Shown: positions 36,601 to 44,654 of the stretch, piece by piece | Layout of the letters: every line of letters starts with the position of its first letter | Numbering within the stretch: position 1 is the first letter of the stretch | Assembly: GCF_018918025.1 (NCBI RefSeq) | Contig: NZ_JAHLPT010000002.1 | Coordinates: forward strand, 1-64,000 | Source: Oscillibacter sp. MSJ-31 | GTDB taxonomy: Bacteria; Bacillota; Clostridia; Oscillospirales; Oscillospiraceae | Direction: 5' to 3' | Length of the DNA stretch: 64,000 bases | Position numbers and translations under genes: made by a program | Notes under the pieces: model-generated | The model's database searches: none | Seen by the model: the letters and a program-made list of their open reading frames with translations, nothing else | Told to the model about the DNA's origin: nothing

Positions 36601-37191
36601 GGCGATCTTGTCGTTGATGCGCACGAGGTTTTCCTCCGTGCGCTCGAGCTTGCGCTCCGTCTCCTCCTTGCGGTGGCGGAACTTGGAGATGCCCGCCGCC
36701 TCCTCGAAGATCTCGCGGCGGTCGGCGCTCTTGACCGACAAAATTTCGTCGATCTTGCCCTGACCGACGATGGAATAGCCCTCGCGGCCCATGCCGGTAT
36801 CCATGAACAGCTCGTTCACGTCGCGCAGGCGCACGCTCTGCTTGTTGATGTAGTATTCACTCTCGCCGCTGCGGTAATACCGGCGGGTAACGGCGACCTC
36901 GCTCTCCTCCATTCGGGGGAAGATGTGCTCGGTGTTGTCGAGCACGAGCGTCACCTGCGCGAAGCCCATCTGGCTGCGCTTTTCCGTGCCGCCGAAGATG
37001 ACATCCTCCATCTTCGCGCCGCGCAGCGATTTGCTCGACTGCTCGCCCATGACCCAGCGGATCGCGTCCGACACGTTGGACTTGCCGCTGCCGTTGGGGC
37101 CGACGATGGCGGTGATATCCTCACCGAAGTTCAATACGGTTTTATCGGGGAAGCTCTTAAATCCTTGAATTTCGAGCGCTTTTAAGTACAT
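33616..37191 (-). CDS. smc: Chromosome segregation protein SMC
   Basis: The 1191-residue ATPase condenses DNA with ScpA/ScpB. Walker A is GPNGSGKSNVSDAI near residue 32; the hinge is near 510-660 (GVHGPVANLM, IALGAGMQNVVV); the C-terminal signature is LSGGEKAFVAIAL with Walker B FCVMDEIEAALDE. Long coiled coils flank the hinge. ATG 37191 has AAAGGAG upstream. It heads the long operon through ftsY to leuS. Confidence 0.98.
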   Translation of the reverse strand: MYLKALEIQGFKSFPDKTVLNFGEDITAIVGPNGSGKSNVSDAIRWVMGEQSSKSLRGAKMEDVIFGGTEKRSQMGFAQVTLVLDNTEHIFPRMEESEVAVTRRYYRSGESEYYINKQSVRLRDVNELFMDTGMGREGYSIVGQGKIDEILSVKSADRREIFEEAAGISKFRHRKEETERKLERTEENLVRINDKIAELELQVGPLRSQAEKAKKYLILRDELRTLEISVWLENLDKIKTDSIKLNTDYALAQQELERANAALDELYAASEQFAEKAHANDMEQERLRTECAELDAKRSEEDAAVAVLRTGIEHNRASIERVENDLRDQSGRAESLTAQIAAKHARIEELAAQTAELEEELRAFLAQAEELARTAGEAGSEVEALRAREALAASDAADCRADMSAMNAGLAELSERCTALEAESESVDGQLTEKRRAASASRRALEEAQEEADAVRNIISGHTLKMEGRVKREETARQKSIDLTMEKNNLDSRIHLLSEMEKEYEGFNKAVRLIMQAAEKNTLRGVHGPVANLMTTDKRYAVAIEIALGAGMQNVVVDREEDAKSAINFLKQRDGGRATFLPLTAIRGDVLREAGVEREYGYVGVASQLVQFDKRYAEIFNNLLGRTVVVEDMDCGIAIARKYGSRFRIVTLDGQVLNRGGSMTGGSVSRSAGILSRANELKELTARREALTEKLDAALREADEAKRDLNAAQYELDVAREQQRGAEDAVLRLTGEKKQYDMLLESLRARESDIAAELESITARTAELKKAAAAREEEIKKHEAEAARCRAESEEKLAGQNELQRDSAHLGDEIAARKSTLAGFTAERETTERALGDLETLAQQMRGDEDGRRALIEDYRAKIKAAEEEIAQHDAVTASLRADAEKRRAELAELAEAKLALEGERSANDRRYRECNELLSQTQAAAGRLEQKRVTAAMEEKQILDKLWESYELSHSAAQEQRIELESVPKASRRINELKREINGLGNVNVGAIEEFDRVNTRYTYLTGQRDDVEKAKEELLGVIENITSEMTVIFKEQFALIRESFQETFLELFGGGKATLELEDENAVLDCGIEIKVQPPGKALKTLSLLSGGEKAFVAIALYFAILKVHPTPFCVMDEIEAALDEPNVIRVAHYMRRICDKTQFIVITHRRGTMEAADVLYGVTMQERGVSKVLTINMNDMAKELNIKG

Positions 37192-37254
37192 TCCGTGTTC
37201 TCCTTTGTGCAAGGGAGTAAAAATGGGCAGAATAAGACATATTTTAACTTATGT

Positions 37255-37283
37255 ACTATACCATTTTCCCCCTCGTTTTTCAA
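37255..37283 (-). promoter_or_regulatory. Sigma-A promoter of the smc operon
   Basis: On the minus strand TTGAAA (37283-37278) and TATAGT (37260-37255) lie 17 nt apart. Confidence 0.78.
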
Positions 37284-37306
37284 GAGCGAATGATGAACAG
37301 AGTGTA

Positions 37307-37335
37307 AAAAAGACGCCCGACGGGCGTCTTTTCGC
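37307..37335 (-). terminator. Terminator after the TepA-like gene
   Basis: AAAAGACGCCC (37307-37317) pairs with GGGCGTCTTTT (about 37322-37332) around a short loop, just downstream of the minus-strand stop. Confidence 0.82.
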
Positions 37336-37336
37336 T

Positions 37337-38086
37337 TCATTTTTCCTGCGCTGCGCGTCTCCGCCGCGGCTTCGTCGCCGCACGGGATGCGGCGATGAGC
37401 GCGTAAAGCTCCTCGTAGGCGTCGGCGAGCGTGCCGACGCGGTCGATGAGGCCGTCCGCCACCGCCTCCTCGCCGTAGAGGATGCTGCCGACGTCGGCGG
37501 CCATGTCCTCGGCGGCCAGCATGAGCGCGAGCAGCTTTTTCTCGGATATGCCGGAATTCTTCGTCACGAAGCGCACGATGCGCTCCTGCAGGCGGTCGAA
37601 GTAGTGATAGGTCTGCGGCGCGGCGATGAGCGTGCCGTTCGTGCGGATGGGGTGGACGGTCATGGACGCGCTCGGCGCGATGAGCGAGCGCTTCGGCGCA
37701 ACGGCCAGCGGCACGCCGATGGAGTGTCCCCCGCCGAGCACGAGCGAAACGGTCGGCTTCCTCATGCCCGCGATCAACTCGGCGATGGCAAGCCCCGCCT
37801 CCACGTCGCCGCCGCAGGTGTTGAGCAGGAAGAGTACGCCGTCGATCTCCTCGCTCTCGTCGAGCGCCGCGAGCAGCGGCAGAACGTGCTCATACTTGGT
37901 CGTTTTCACGGTATTGGGCAGAAGGCTGTGGCCCTCAATCTGCCCGATGACCGTCAGGCAGTAGACCGTGCCGCGCGCGGTGCGCGTGGTCACGGCTCCC
38001 ATATCCACGATGGGCTGCATGGGCGGCGTCTGCTCGGGCGCAGACCTCTGCTCCTCATTCTCGTTCGGCTTTGTCGGTTCCGTCAT
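37337..38086 (-). CDS. ClpP/TepA-like serine protease
   Basis: The 249-residue protein belongs to the ClpP/SDH family related to Bacillus TepA. A Gly-rich segment GGDVEAGLAIAELIAG precedes the catalytic-Ser region GGGHSIGVPLAVAP; MTVHPIRTNG supplies the His. N-terminal residues 1-40 are acidic and Pro-rich. TepA-type proteins degrade peptides near the membrane, and a spore role is known for relatives. AGGAGGG supports ATG 38086. It is a single gene downstream of its own start. Confidence 0.82.
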   Translation of the reverse strand: MTEPTKPNENEEQRSAPEQTPPMQPIVDMGAVTTRTARGTVYCLTVIGQIEGHSLLPNTVKTTKYEHVLPLLAALDESEEIDGVLFLLNTCGGDVEAGLAIAELIAGMRKPTVSLVLGGGHSIGVPLAVAPKRSLIAPSASMTVHPIRTNGTLIAAPQTYHYFDRLQERIVRFVTKNSGISEKKLLALMLAAEDMAADVGSILYGEEAVADGLIDRVGTLADAYEELYALIAASRAATKPRRRRAAQEK

Positions 38087-38134
38087 GGCGCATCCCTCCT
38101 CTTTTCTCACAAGGTAGGATTTGCAGAAAAATGA

Positions 38135-38162
38135 GAAAGCATACGGCGCGCCGTATGCTTTC
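38135..38162 (-). terminator. 28-nt perfect palindrome between DegV and TepA-like genes
   Basis: GAAAGCATACGGCG is followed by its exact complement, giving a 14-bp dyad, followed on the minus strand by TCATTTTTC. It probably ends the degV transcript. Confidence 0.65.
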
Positions 38163-38177
38163 CCGCTATGTATCCTG

Positions 38178-39038
38178 TTATTTTTCCGTGCCGTAGAAAA
38201 AGAGCGCCACCGTGCCGGGGCCGACGTGCGCGCCGGTGACCGGCTCGTAGTAGACCTCGAGGCATTCGCCGGTAAAGCCCCTTTCGCGCAGAAGACCGAG
38301 CAGATAATCCGTCCCCTCGCGGTTGTCCGCGTGGGCGATGCCGATGCGCACGGTCTTATCCAGCGCGCGCTTGTCGAAATAGTCCGCCAGCTCGGCGTAG
38401 GCCTTCTTATTCCCGCGCACCTTGCCGCAGGAAACGATGTGGCCCGTCTCGTCGCCGCGCAGGATGGGCTTGATGCCGAGCACCGAGCCGACCAGCGCCG
38501 CCGCGCCGGAGATGCGCCCGCCGCGCTTGAGGTAGTTCAGATCGTCCACCGTGAAGAACTGGCACATGTGGGGGCGGCGCACGAGAATGCGGTCACCGAC
38601 CTCCTCAAAGCTCCTGCCCGCGCGCAGCAGCTCCGCCGCCTCGAGCACCTGCAGGCCCTCGCCGAGCGAGGCGGCATAGGTGTCGATGGTCATGATTTTG
38701 GCGTGAGGATATTTTTCCCGCAGCTCCTCCGCCGCGAGCGCCGCGGCGTGCGCCGTGCCGCTGATGCCGCCGGACATACCGACGTAGAGCACATCGTCGC
38801 CCTGCGCGAGCGCGCGTTCAAAGAACGCTGCCGCCGTTGCGGGGTTGACCATTGAGGTCTTGACCTCGGCGCCCCGGCGCATGGCGTCGTAGAAGGCCTT
38901 GCCGTCGAAGTCCGTCTCCTCGTTGTAGTCCTCCGCCACGCCGTTGACCGTGTAGGAAAACGGAATGACCGCGATATCGTACTCGCGCAGCAGCGCGAGC
39001 GGCAGATTGGCCGAGGTGTCGGTATAGAGCTTCGTCAT
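38178..39038 (-). CDS. DegV-family fatty-acid-binding protein
   Basis: The 286-residue protein starts MTKLYTDTSANLPLAL and shows the family core: KTSMVNPATAAAFFER, DDVLYVGMSGGISGTAH, and DTYAASLGEGLQV. DegV proteins bind fatty acids and serve as FakB partners of FakA kinase for phospholipid synthesis. No fakA is here. AAAAGGAAG supports ATG 39038. Confidence 0.94.
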   Translation of the reverse strand: MTKLYTDTSANLPLALLREYDIAVIPFSYTVNGVAEDYNEETDFDGKAFYDAMRRGAEVKTSMVNPATAAAFFERALAQGDDVLYVGMSGGISGTAHAAALAAEELREKYPHAKIMTIDTYAASLGEGLQVLEAAELLRAGRSFEEVGDRILVRRPHMCQFFTVDDLNYLKRGGRISGAAALVGSVLGIKPILRGDETGHIVSCGKVRGNKKAYAELADYFDKRALDKTVRIGIAHADNREGTDYLLGLLRERGFTGECLEVYYEPVTGAHVGPGTVALFFYGTEK

Positions 39039-39173
39039 GGCAAAACTTCCTTTTCTGTATTTCTTAACACTCAGTGTACCACGCTCTAAGCGCGGAAACA
39101 AGCAAAGTTACAGTTTCTTTACATTAACCTAACAGCATGACAACGGCAGGGTGGTTCCCCTGCCGTTTTTTCG

Positions 39174-40574
39174 TCAATTCTGCTCAAAGATCACGCGCAT
39201 GGTCTTGTAGGTCATATAGCAGTCGAGCTTGGCGACCGTCTCATAAGGCGCGTGCATGGAGAGCACGGGAACGCCCGCGTCGAGCGTGTCGATGTTGCGC
39301 TGCGCCATGAACTTGGCGACCGTGCCGCCGCCGCCCGCGTCCGTCTTGCCGAGCTCGGCCATCTGCCAGAACACGCCGTTGTCGTTGAGCAGCTTACGCA
39401 CGCGGCCCACGACCTCGGCGGAGGCGTCGCTCGCGCCGGACTTGCCGCCCGCGCCGGTGTACTTGCAAAGGCCCACACCATAGTTGACAAAGGCGGCGTT
39501 GCGCTTATCGTACATGTCGGCAAAGTTCGGGTCGTAGGCGGCGGTCACGTCCGCGCTCAGGCAGAAGGAGTTTGCCAGGCAGTCGCGCAGCGCGACGCCC
39601 TGTGCCTCGCACAGGTCCGCCATGAACTTGTCGAACGCCTGCGAAAGCATACCGGAAACGCCCTCGGAGCCGATCTCCTCCTTGTCCGCGAAGATGCACA
39701 CGGCGGTGCGCTTCGGGCTTTTCGCGTCGAAGATGCCCGCAAGCTCCGCGTAGGCGCACACGCGGTCGTCGTGACCGTAGGAGGCGATGAAGCTGCGGTC
39801 GAAGCCGATGTCGCGCGCCTTGCCGGCGGGCACGACCTCCAGCTCGGCGGAGATGAGGTCCTCCTCCACGATGCCGTACTTCTCGTTGAGGAGCTTGAGG
39901 ACGTTGAGCTTGAAGCGGTCCGAGCAGTCCTCGCCCGCGAGCGGACGGCCGCCGACGAGCAGGTTCAGGCTCTCGCTGGGAATGGCCTCGTTGAGCGGCT
40001 TCTTGCCCTGCTCGCGGCCGAGGTGCGGCAGCAGATCGTTGATGATGAACTGCGGGTCGCCCTCGTCCGCGCCGATGTGGACGGCGACCGTGGAACCGTC
40101 GCCGCGCACGACCACGCCGTGCAGCTCGAGCGGGATGGTCACCCAGTGGTACTTGCGGATGCCGCCGTAGTGGTGCGTCTTGAGATAGGCCATCTCGGCT
40201 TCCTCGTAGAGCGGGCGGGGCTTGAGATCCAGGCGGGGCGCGTCGGTGTGCGCCGCGCCGATGTTCGCGCCGTGGCTGAGGTTCTGCTCGCCGATGACCG
40301 CAAGCATAATTGCTTTACCCCTGTTGTTATAGTAGACTTTATCGCCCGTCTTGAGCGCCATACCCTTCTCATAGGGCACGAAGCCGCGCGCGCTGGCCAG
40401 CTCGATGCAGTGCTCCACGCACAGCCGCTCGGTCTTGCCGTGGTCAAGGAAATCCTTGTAGTCCTCGCAGTAGGCGTGCATTGCCCGCTCCTCCTCAGCG
40501 CTCAGGCGCTCATAGCCGTTTTTCGGCGCATAAGCGAGCTTCTCCGCCCACTCGTTCTTTTTCTTCTCTGCCAT
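39174..40574 (-). CDS. M18-family aminopeptidase
   Basis: The 466-residue metallopeptidase removes N-terminal residues from peptides. Likely metal ligands lie in AAHTDAPRLDL, VAVHIGADEGDPQ and DKEEIGSEGVSG, with a final HAPYETVAKLD. The length fits the clostridial M18 group. It is the last gene of the ydcF-flavodoxin-prfA-sua5/coaE operon, 3 nt after the fusion gene. Confidence 0.92.
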   Translation of the reverse strand: MAEKKKNEWAEKLAYAPKNGYERLSAEEERAMHAYCEDYKDFLDHGKTERLCVEHCIELASARGFVPYEKGMALKTGDKVYYNNRGKAIMLAVIGEQNLSHGANIGAAHTDAPRLDLKPRPLYEEAEMAYLKTHHYGGIRKYHWVTIPLELHGVVVRGDGSTVAVHIGADEGDPQFIINDLLPHLGREQGKKPLNEAIPSESLNLLVGGRPLAGEDCSDRFKLNVLKLLNEKYGIVEEDLISAELEVVPAGKARDIGFDRSFIASYGHDDRVCAYAELAGIFDAKSPKRTAVCIFADKEEIGSEGVSGMLSQAFDKFMADLCEAQGVALRDCLANSFCLSADVTAAYDPNFADMYDKRNAAFVNYGVGLCKYTGAGGKSGASDASAEVVGRVRKLLNDNGVFWQMAELGKTDAGGGGTVAKFMAQRNIDTLDAGVPVLSMHAPYETVAKLDCYMTYKTMRVIFEQN

Positions 40575-40577
40575 GGT

Positions 40578-42215
40578 TCATTCCTCCTTGGATTTTTTAA
40601 TAATGGTATCCAGAAACTCCTCCGCGGCAAACGCAGCCTGCGCGGGAGTCGGGTAGTTATTTTCAAAGACCGCGTCGCAGTCCGCGCGGAACGCCTCCTC
40701 GCTGCGCTGCGCACGCACACGGGCGCTGGCGTAGTCCTCGGAGATGCCGTCGCGCGCCATGATGCGGCGCACGCGCACCTCCTCCGGCGCGGTGACCGCG
40801 ACGGTCACGTCGCAGAGCGCGCCGAGGCCGCTCTCCACGAGCTTGATGGCGTCGAGCGCGATGAGCCGCGCGCCGCTTTCCTCCATGCGCCGCGCAAGCG
40901 CGCGGGGCAGATGGCGGAAGATGATGGCGTCGAGCTGCACAAGCGCGCCGGCGTCGCCGAATACTATATTGCCCAGCTTTTGCCGGTCCAATCCGCCGTC
41001 GGGGGCGAAGACATCGCCGAACGCAGCGGTCAGGTCGGCGCGCAGCGGCGCGTCAGTCCGGAGCATTTCGTGATACACCGCGTCGCAGTCGAGCACCAGC
41101 GCGCCGCGCTTTTCCAGCGCGCGCAGCAGCGTGGTCTTGCCCGCGCCGGTGCCGCCGGTGATGCCGAGGACAAAGGCACCGTCCGCCTCCTCCGTGTGGA
41201 AGCCGGCGGCCTTTTTCAGCCGGTTGCCGACGGCGAGGCCAAGCCCCGCGCTGTCGGGACACTGCGCCCAGATGGCGGGCACATCCGTCGCGTCGAAGGT
41301 GCGCAGCGCATCAAAAACGTGCTGCGACTGCGCGAGCTTATCGCCGCTCGCGCCGAGCCGGTGAACGATGTGCCCCGCAAAGAGCGGCGCGAACTCGTCG
41401 AAGCAGATCACGCCGTCCCGCTCGCCGAGCGCGGCGAGCAGCCGCCGCGCGCTCGCACGGGGCGAGCCGGTGACGACCGTGACGGGAGCCTTCGGCGCAT
41501 AATGGCGGTACTTCATGCCCGGTGCGCGGGGCCTCTCCCCCGCCGCCATCTGCTGCGTGACCGCCTTATCCACCGCCACCTCGCCGAGCACGGCGCGCAG
41601 CTCCTCGAGCGGCAGTCCGCCCGGGCGCAGCAGGCGCGGCGGCGTACAGGTCAGGTCGATGATGGTCGATTCCACGCCCACGCGGCATGGCCCGCCGTCC
41701 ACCACGCCGTCGATCCTGCCGTCCATGTCCTCGCGGACGTGCGCGGCGGTCGTGCAGCTCGGACGGCCCGAGGTGTTGGCGCTCGGCGCGGCGACCGGAA
41801 CGCCTGCGGCGGCGATGATGGCGCGCGTCACCGCGTGGTCGGGACAGCGCATCCCGACGGTCTCCAGTCCGCCGGTGGTGACGAGCGGCACGCAGTCCGC
41901 CTTCGGCAGTATCATCGTCAGCGGCCCGGGCCAGAAGCGCCCGGCAAGGCGGTACGCCGTCTCCGGCACGTCCTTGCAGTAGCGTGCGAGCCAGCTCGCA
42001 TCGGGGATATGCAGGATGAGCGGGTTATCCTGCGGGCGGCCCTTGGCCTCAAAAATGTGCCGCACGGCGTCCGCATTCAGTCCGTCCGCGCCGAGGCCGT
42101 AGACCGTCTCGGTCGGGATGGCGAGCAGCCCGCCGCGGCGCAGAATGTCCGCGGCCTGTTCGACCGCCGCGCTCTCCCGCGCAGGATCGGTGATGGTAAA
42201 GTATCGGGTGTTCAA
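40578..42215 (-). CDS. Sua5/TsaC - CoaE fusion: threonylcarbamoyl-AMP synthase and dephospho-CoA kinase
   Basis: The 545-residue protein fuses two unrelated enzymes. Residues about 1-340 are a Sua5-type L-threonylcarbamoyladenylate synthase (AIPTETVYGLGADGLN, EAKGRPQDNPL, APSANTSGRPS, plus a Sua5 C-terminal domain). Residues about 350-540 are CoaE, with P-loop GITGGTGAGKTTLLRA, DCDAVYHEML and IALDAIKLVESGL. Both active sites look intact. The first part makes the t6A precursor and the second finishes CoA synthesis. The gene sits between prfA and the M18 gene. Confidence 0.9.
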   Translation of the reverse strand: MNTRYFTITDPARESAAVEQAADILRRGGLLAIPTETVYGLGADGLNADAVRHIFEAKGRPQDNPLILHIPDASWLARYCKDVPETAYRLAGRFWPGPLTMILPKADCVPLVTTGGLETVGMRCPDHAVTRAIIAAAGVPVAAPSANTSGRPSCTTAAHVREDMDGRIDGVVDGGPCRVGVESTIIDLTCTPPRLLRPGGLPLEELRAVLGEVAVDKAVTQQMAAGERPRAPGMKYRHYAPKAPVTVVTGSPRASARRLLAALGERDGVICFDEFAPLFAGHIVHRLGASGDKLAQSQHVFDALRTFDATDVPAIWAQCPDSAGLGLAVGNRLKKAAGFHTEEADGAFVLGITGGTGAGKTTLLRALEKRGALVLDCDAVYHEMLRTDAPLRADLTAAFGDVFAPDGGLDRQKLGNIVFGDAGALVQLDAIIFRHLPRALARRMEESGARLIALDAIKLVESGLGALCDVTVAVTAPEEVRVRRIMARDGISEDYASARVRAQRSEEAFRADCDAVFENNYPTPAQAAFAAEEFLDTIIKKSKEE

Positions 42216-42246
42216 AAAGGTTCCCCCTTCTGTGCGTCTGAAGCGC

Positions 42247-43317
42247 TCAGCTCTCCGTGCTCTCGCGCAGCTTTTCTGCCTGCGCCTGCATGGTCAGCGC
42301 GTCAATGATCGGGTCAAGGTCGCCGTTGATGACGGCGTCGATGTTGAAATTCTTGTTGTCCCCCGTCAGGCGGTGGTCGGTGACGCGGTTCTGCGGGAAG
42401 TTGTAGGTACGGATGCGCTCGTTGCGCATCCCGGTGCCGACCTGCGCGCGGCGCTCGTTCGTCACGGCGCTCTCCACACGCTCACGCTCCATTTCATAGA
42501 GCTTGCTCGCAAGCATCTGCATACACTTCGCGCGGTTCTGCACCTGCGAACGCTCCTCCTGACACGCCACGACGATTCCCGTCGGCTTGTGGATCAGCCG
42601 CACGGCGGAGCTCGTCTTGTTGACGTGCTGTCCGCCCGCGCCCGAGGAGCGGTAGACCTGCATCTCGATGTCCTCCGGCCGGAGGTCGACGTCGACCTCC
42701 TCCATCTCCGGCAGCACCGCGACCGTGGCGGTGGAGGTGTGGACGCGCCCACCGCTCTCCGTCTCCGGTACGCGCTGCACGCGGTGGACACCGCTTTCAA
42801 ACTTCAGTCTTGACCACGCACCCGCGCCGTTGAGGATAAAGTCAGCTTCCTTTACACCGCCCAGCTCCGTGTCGTTGTAGTTCAAAAGCTCGAGCTTCCA
42901 GCCGTGCTTTTCGGCGTACATGGAGTACATACGGTAGAGGTCCGCCGCGAAGAGCGCGCTCTCCTCGCCGCCCACGCCGCCGCGCAGCTCCATGATGACG
43001 TTTTTCCCGTCGTTCGGGTCGCGCGGCAGCAGCAGCACGCGCAGCTCCTCATAAAGCCGCTCCTTGTCCGCCTTCGCCTGCCGCAGCTCCTCCTGCGCCA
43101 TGTCGCGCAGCTCGGCATCGGAGAGCAGCTCCGTCGCCTCGGCGATGGTCCGCTCCGCGCGGCGATAGTCCTCGTAGCACTGCGCGACCGGCTCAAGCTC
43201 CTTCTGCTCCTGCGTGAGCCTCCGCAGCTCCTTCGCGTCGCCGTAGATCTCCGGCACGGTCAGCAGCTCTCCGATCTCCGCGCAGCGGCGAGCGATCTGT
43301 TCCAGCTTCTCCCACAT
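42247..43317 (-). CDS. prfA: Peptide chain release factor 1
   Basis: The 356-residue factor reads UAA and UAG stops. The codon-recognition tripeptide region is RVPETESGGRVHT and the catalytic GGQ lies in SSGAGGQHVNKTSS, near residue 229. The length is standard. GGAG precedes ATG 43317. It lies 4 nt downstream of the flavodoxin gene and 31 nt before the fusion gene. Confidence 0.98.
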   Translation of the reverse strand: MWEKLEQIARRCAEIGELLTVPEIYGDAKELRRLTQEQKELEPVAQCYEDYRRAERTIAEATELLSDAELRDMAQEELRQAKADKERLYEELRVLLLPRDPNDGKNVIMELRGGVGGEESALFAADLYRMYSMYAEKHGWKLELLNYNDTELGGVKEADFILNGAGAWSRLKFESGVHRVQRVPETESGGRVHTSTATVAVLPEMEEVDVDLRPEDIEMQVYRSSGAGGQHVNKTSSAVRLIHKPTGIVVACQEERSQVQNRAKCMQMLASKLYEMERERVESAVTNERRAQVGTGMRNERIRTYNFPQNRVTDHRLTGDNKNFNIDAVINGDLDPIIDALTMQAQAEKLRESTES

Positions 43318-43321
43318 TGCT

Positions 43322-43816
43322 TCAGTTCTCCGCCGTCATGTAGTTCGTCACATTGCGGATGAACTCGTCGCGCCAGAAGTGATAGCCCGCCGAGCCGATG
43401 CGCAACGAAACGTCCGCCACGTGGGGGTGGCCGACGTACTGGTCCATCTGGTCGCACACATCCTTATACAGCTCCTCGCTGCCGTGGACGACGACATAGG
43501 CGATGTTCTGCACCTCCAGCCCGCGGCGCTTGAGGAAGCCGCGCGCGATGCTCGAGCAGCGTCCCGCCCAGATGGGCGTGCCGAGAATGACGAGCCGGTA
43601 GTCCTGTAAGGCGCGGCGCGTATCAAACGGCTCCATCGCGCGGGTACGGCGGCGCATGGCATCCAGCCCGCAGCGCAGCCAGCCGATGGCGCCGTCGCGG
43701 TCCACGCGGTCGCGCATCTCCACGCACTCGCAGTCAAGCGCGGCAGCGATCTCCTCCATGGCAAATTTTGTGTGTCCCGTGCGGGAGTAATACAAGCACA
43801 GAATATCCTTGTTCAT
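43322..43816 (-). CDS. Flavodoxin-family protein
   Basis: The 164-residue flavodoxin-fold protein has the FMN phosphate loop YYSRTGHTKFAM and LVILGTPIWAGRCSSIARG. It is probably a short electron carrier or NAD(P)H-dependent reductase. GGAGG supports ATG 43816; the longer frame start has no such site. It lies between the ydcF-like gene and prfA. Confidence 0.85.
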   Translation of the reverse strand: MNKDILCLYYSRTGHTKFAMEEIAAALDCECVEMRDRVDRDGAIGWLRCGLDAMRRRTRAMEPFDTRRALQDYRLVILGTPIWAGRCSSIARGFLKRRGLEVQNIAYVVVHGSEELYKDVCDQMDQYVGHPHVADVSLRIGSAGYHFWRDEFIRNVTNYMTAEN

Positions 43817-43818
43817 CG

Positions 43819-44604
43819 TTAACCTCCGTAGACAAAATAGGCGGCAAGGCCGAAGGCCTCGCGGATAAAGTAATTGACGGTCAGGCATTGAAAGTAGAGC
43901 GCGGAGGGCAGATGCGCCGGCACGGCGGCGGTATCGCCGCCCCACATCAGCCGCGCGCGGCAGAGGTGGAAGTCCGAGGTGACGATGGCGACGCGCTGCG
44001 CCGGATCAACGCCCAGCTCCTCGAGTATTGCCCGCGAGTAGCGCAGGTTCTCCTGCGTGCTGGTGGAGCGCTCCTCCGGGTACAGCCGGCTCTCGTCCGC
44101 GCCGCGGCGCACCAGCGCGCGGCGCATACACTCAGCCTCGGTGATGGCCTCGCCCGGCCCCTGTCCGCCGGAGAGGACCACCGGCACGTCGGGGTGCTCC
44201 TCCAGATAGGCTGCCGCGGCGTCGATGCGCGTGCGCAGCGTGATCGACGGCGTTTCGCCGTTCACGCCCGCGCCGAGCACGATGACCGCGCTCACCGGTT
44301 CGTCTGTTTTCTCCGCAAGCGAGCCGCGAATGACCATTGTCTCCAATGCGGCAAAGAGGACGAAGCCTGCGGCGAGCAGCGCGAGCAGGACCCACCTGCC
44401 CCATACTGCCGCGCAGCTGCCGCGCCGTGCGGCGCACTCCAGCATGAAAAGCACGAACAGCACCGCCGCGGCACACAGGCCGAGGAGGGCGGAAAAGCGC
44501 AGTCCCGGAACGAAGCGCAGCAGCACCGCCAGCGCGAGGAAAACGAGCGCCGCCGCAAACAGCCGCCGCTCCCGCTTTGTGAGCGCCTTCCATTTTTCTC
44601 TCAT
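43819..44604 (-). CDS. YdcF/SanA-like DUF218 membrane protein
   Basis: The 261-residue protein has three N-terminal membrane helices (about residues 15-35, 38-60 and 75-95) and a DUF218 domain: SAVIVLGAGVNGETP, VVLSGGQGPGEAITEAECM and ERSTSTQENLRYSR. DUF218 proteins act in envelope biogenesis in E. coli (ElyC/SanA). GGGAGG precedes ATG 44604. It starts the prfA operon. Confidence 0.9.
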   Translation of the reverse strand: MREKWKALTKRERRLFAAALVFLALAVLLRFVPGLRFSALLGLCAAAVLFVLFMLECAARRGSCAAVWGRWVLLALLAAGFVLFAALETMVIRGSLAEKTDEPVSAVIVLGAGVNGETPSITLRTRIDAAAAYLEEHPDVPVVLSGGQGPGEAITEAECMRRALVRRGADESRLYPEERSTSTQENLRYSRAILEELGVDPAQRVAIVTSDFHLCRARLMWGGDTAAVPAHLPSALYFQCLTVNYFIREAFGLAAYFVYGG

Positions 44605-44654
44605 GTCCCAACCTCCCCGCTCGCGCGTTTTCGTCCCTGCCGCTTCTCTCTTTC

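Noticed and set aside
35611-37185. Long plus-strand frame opposite smc
   Set aside because: It is the complement of the SMC coiled-coil region. Arg/Leu/Ala-rich composition, and the smc reading frame is certain.
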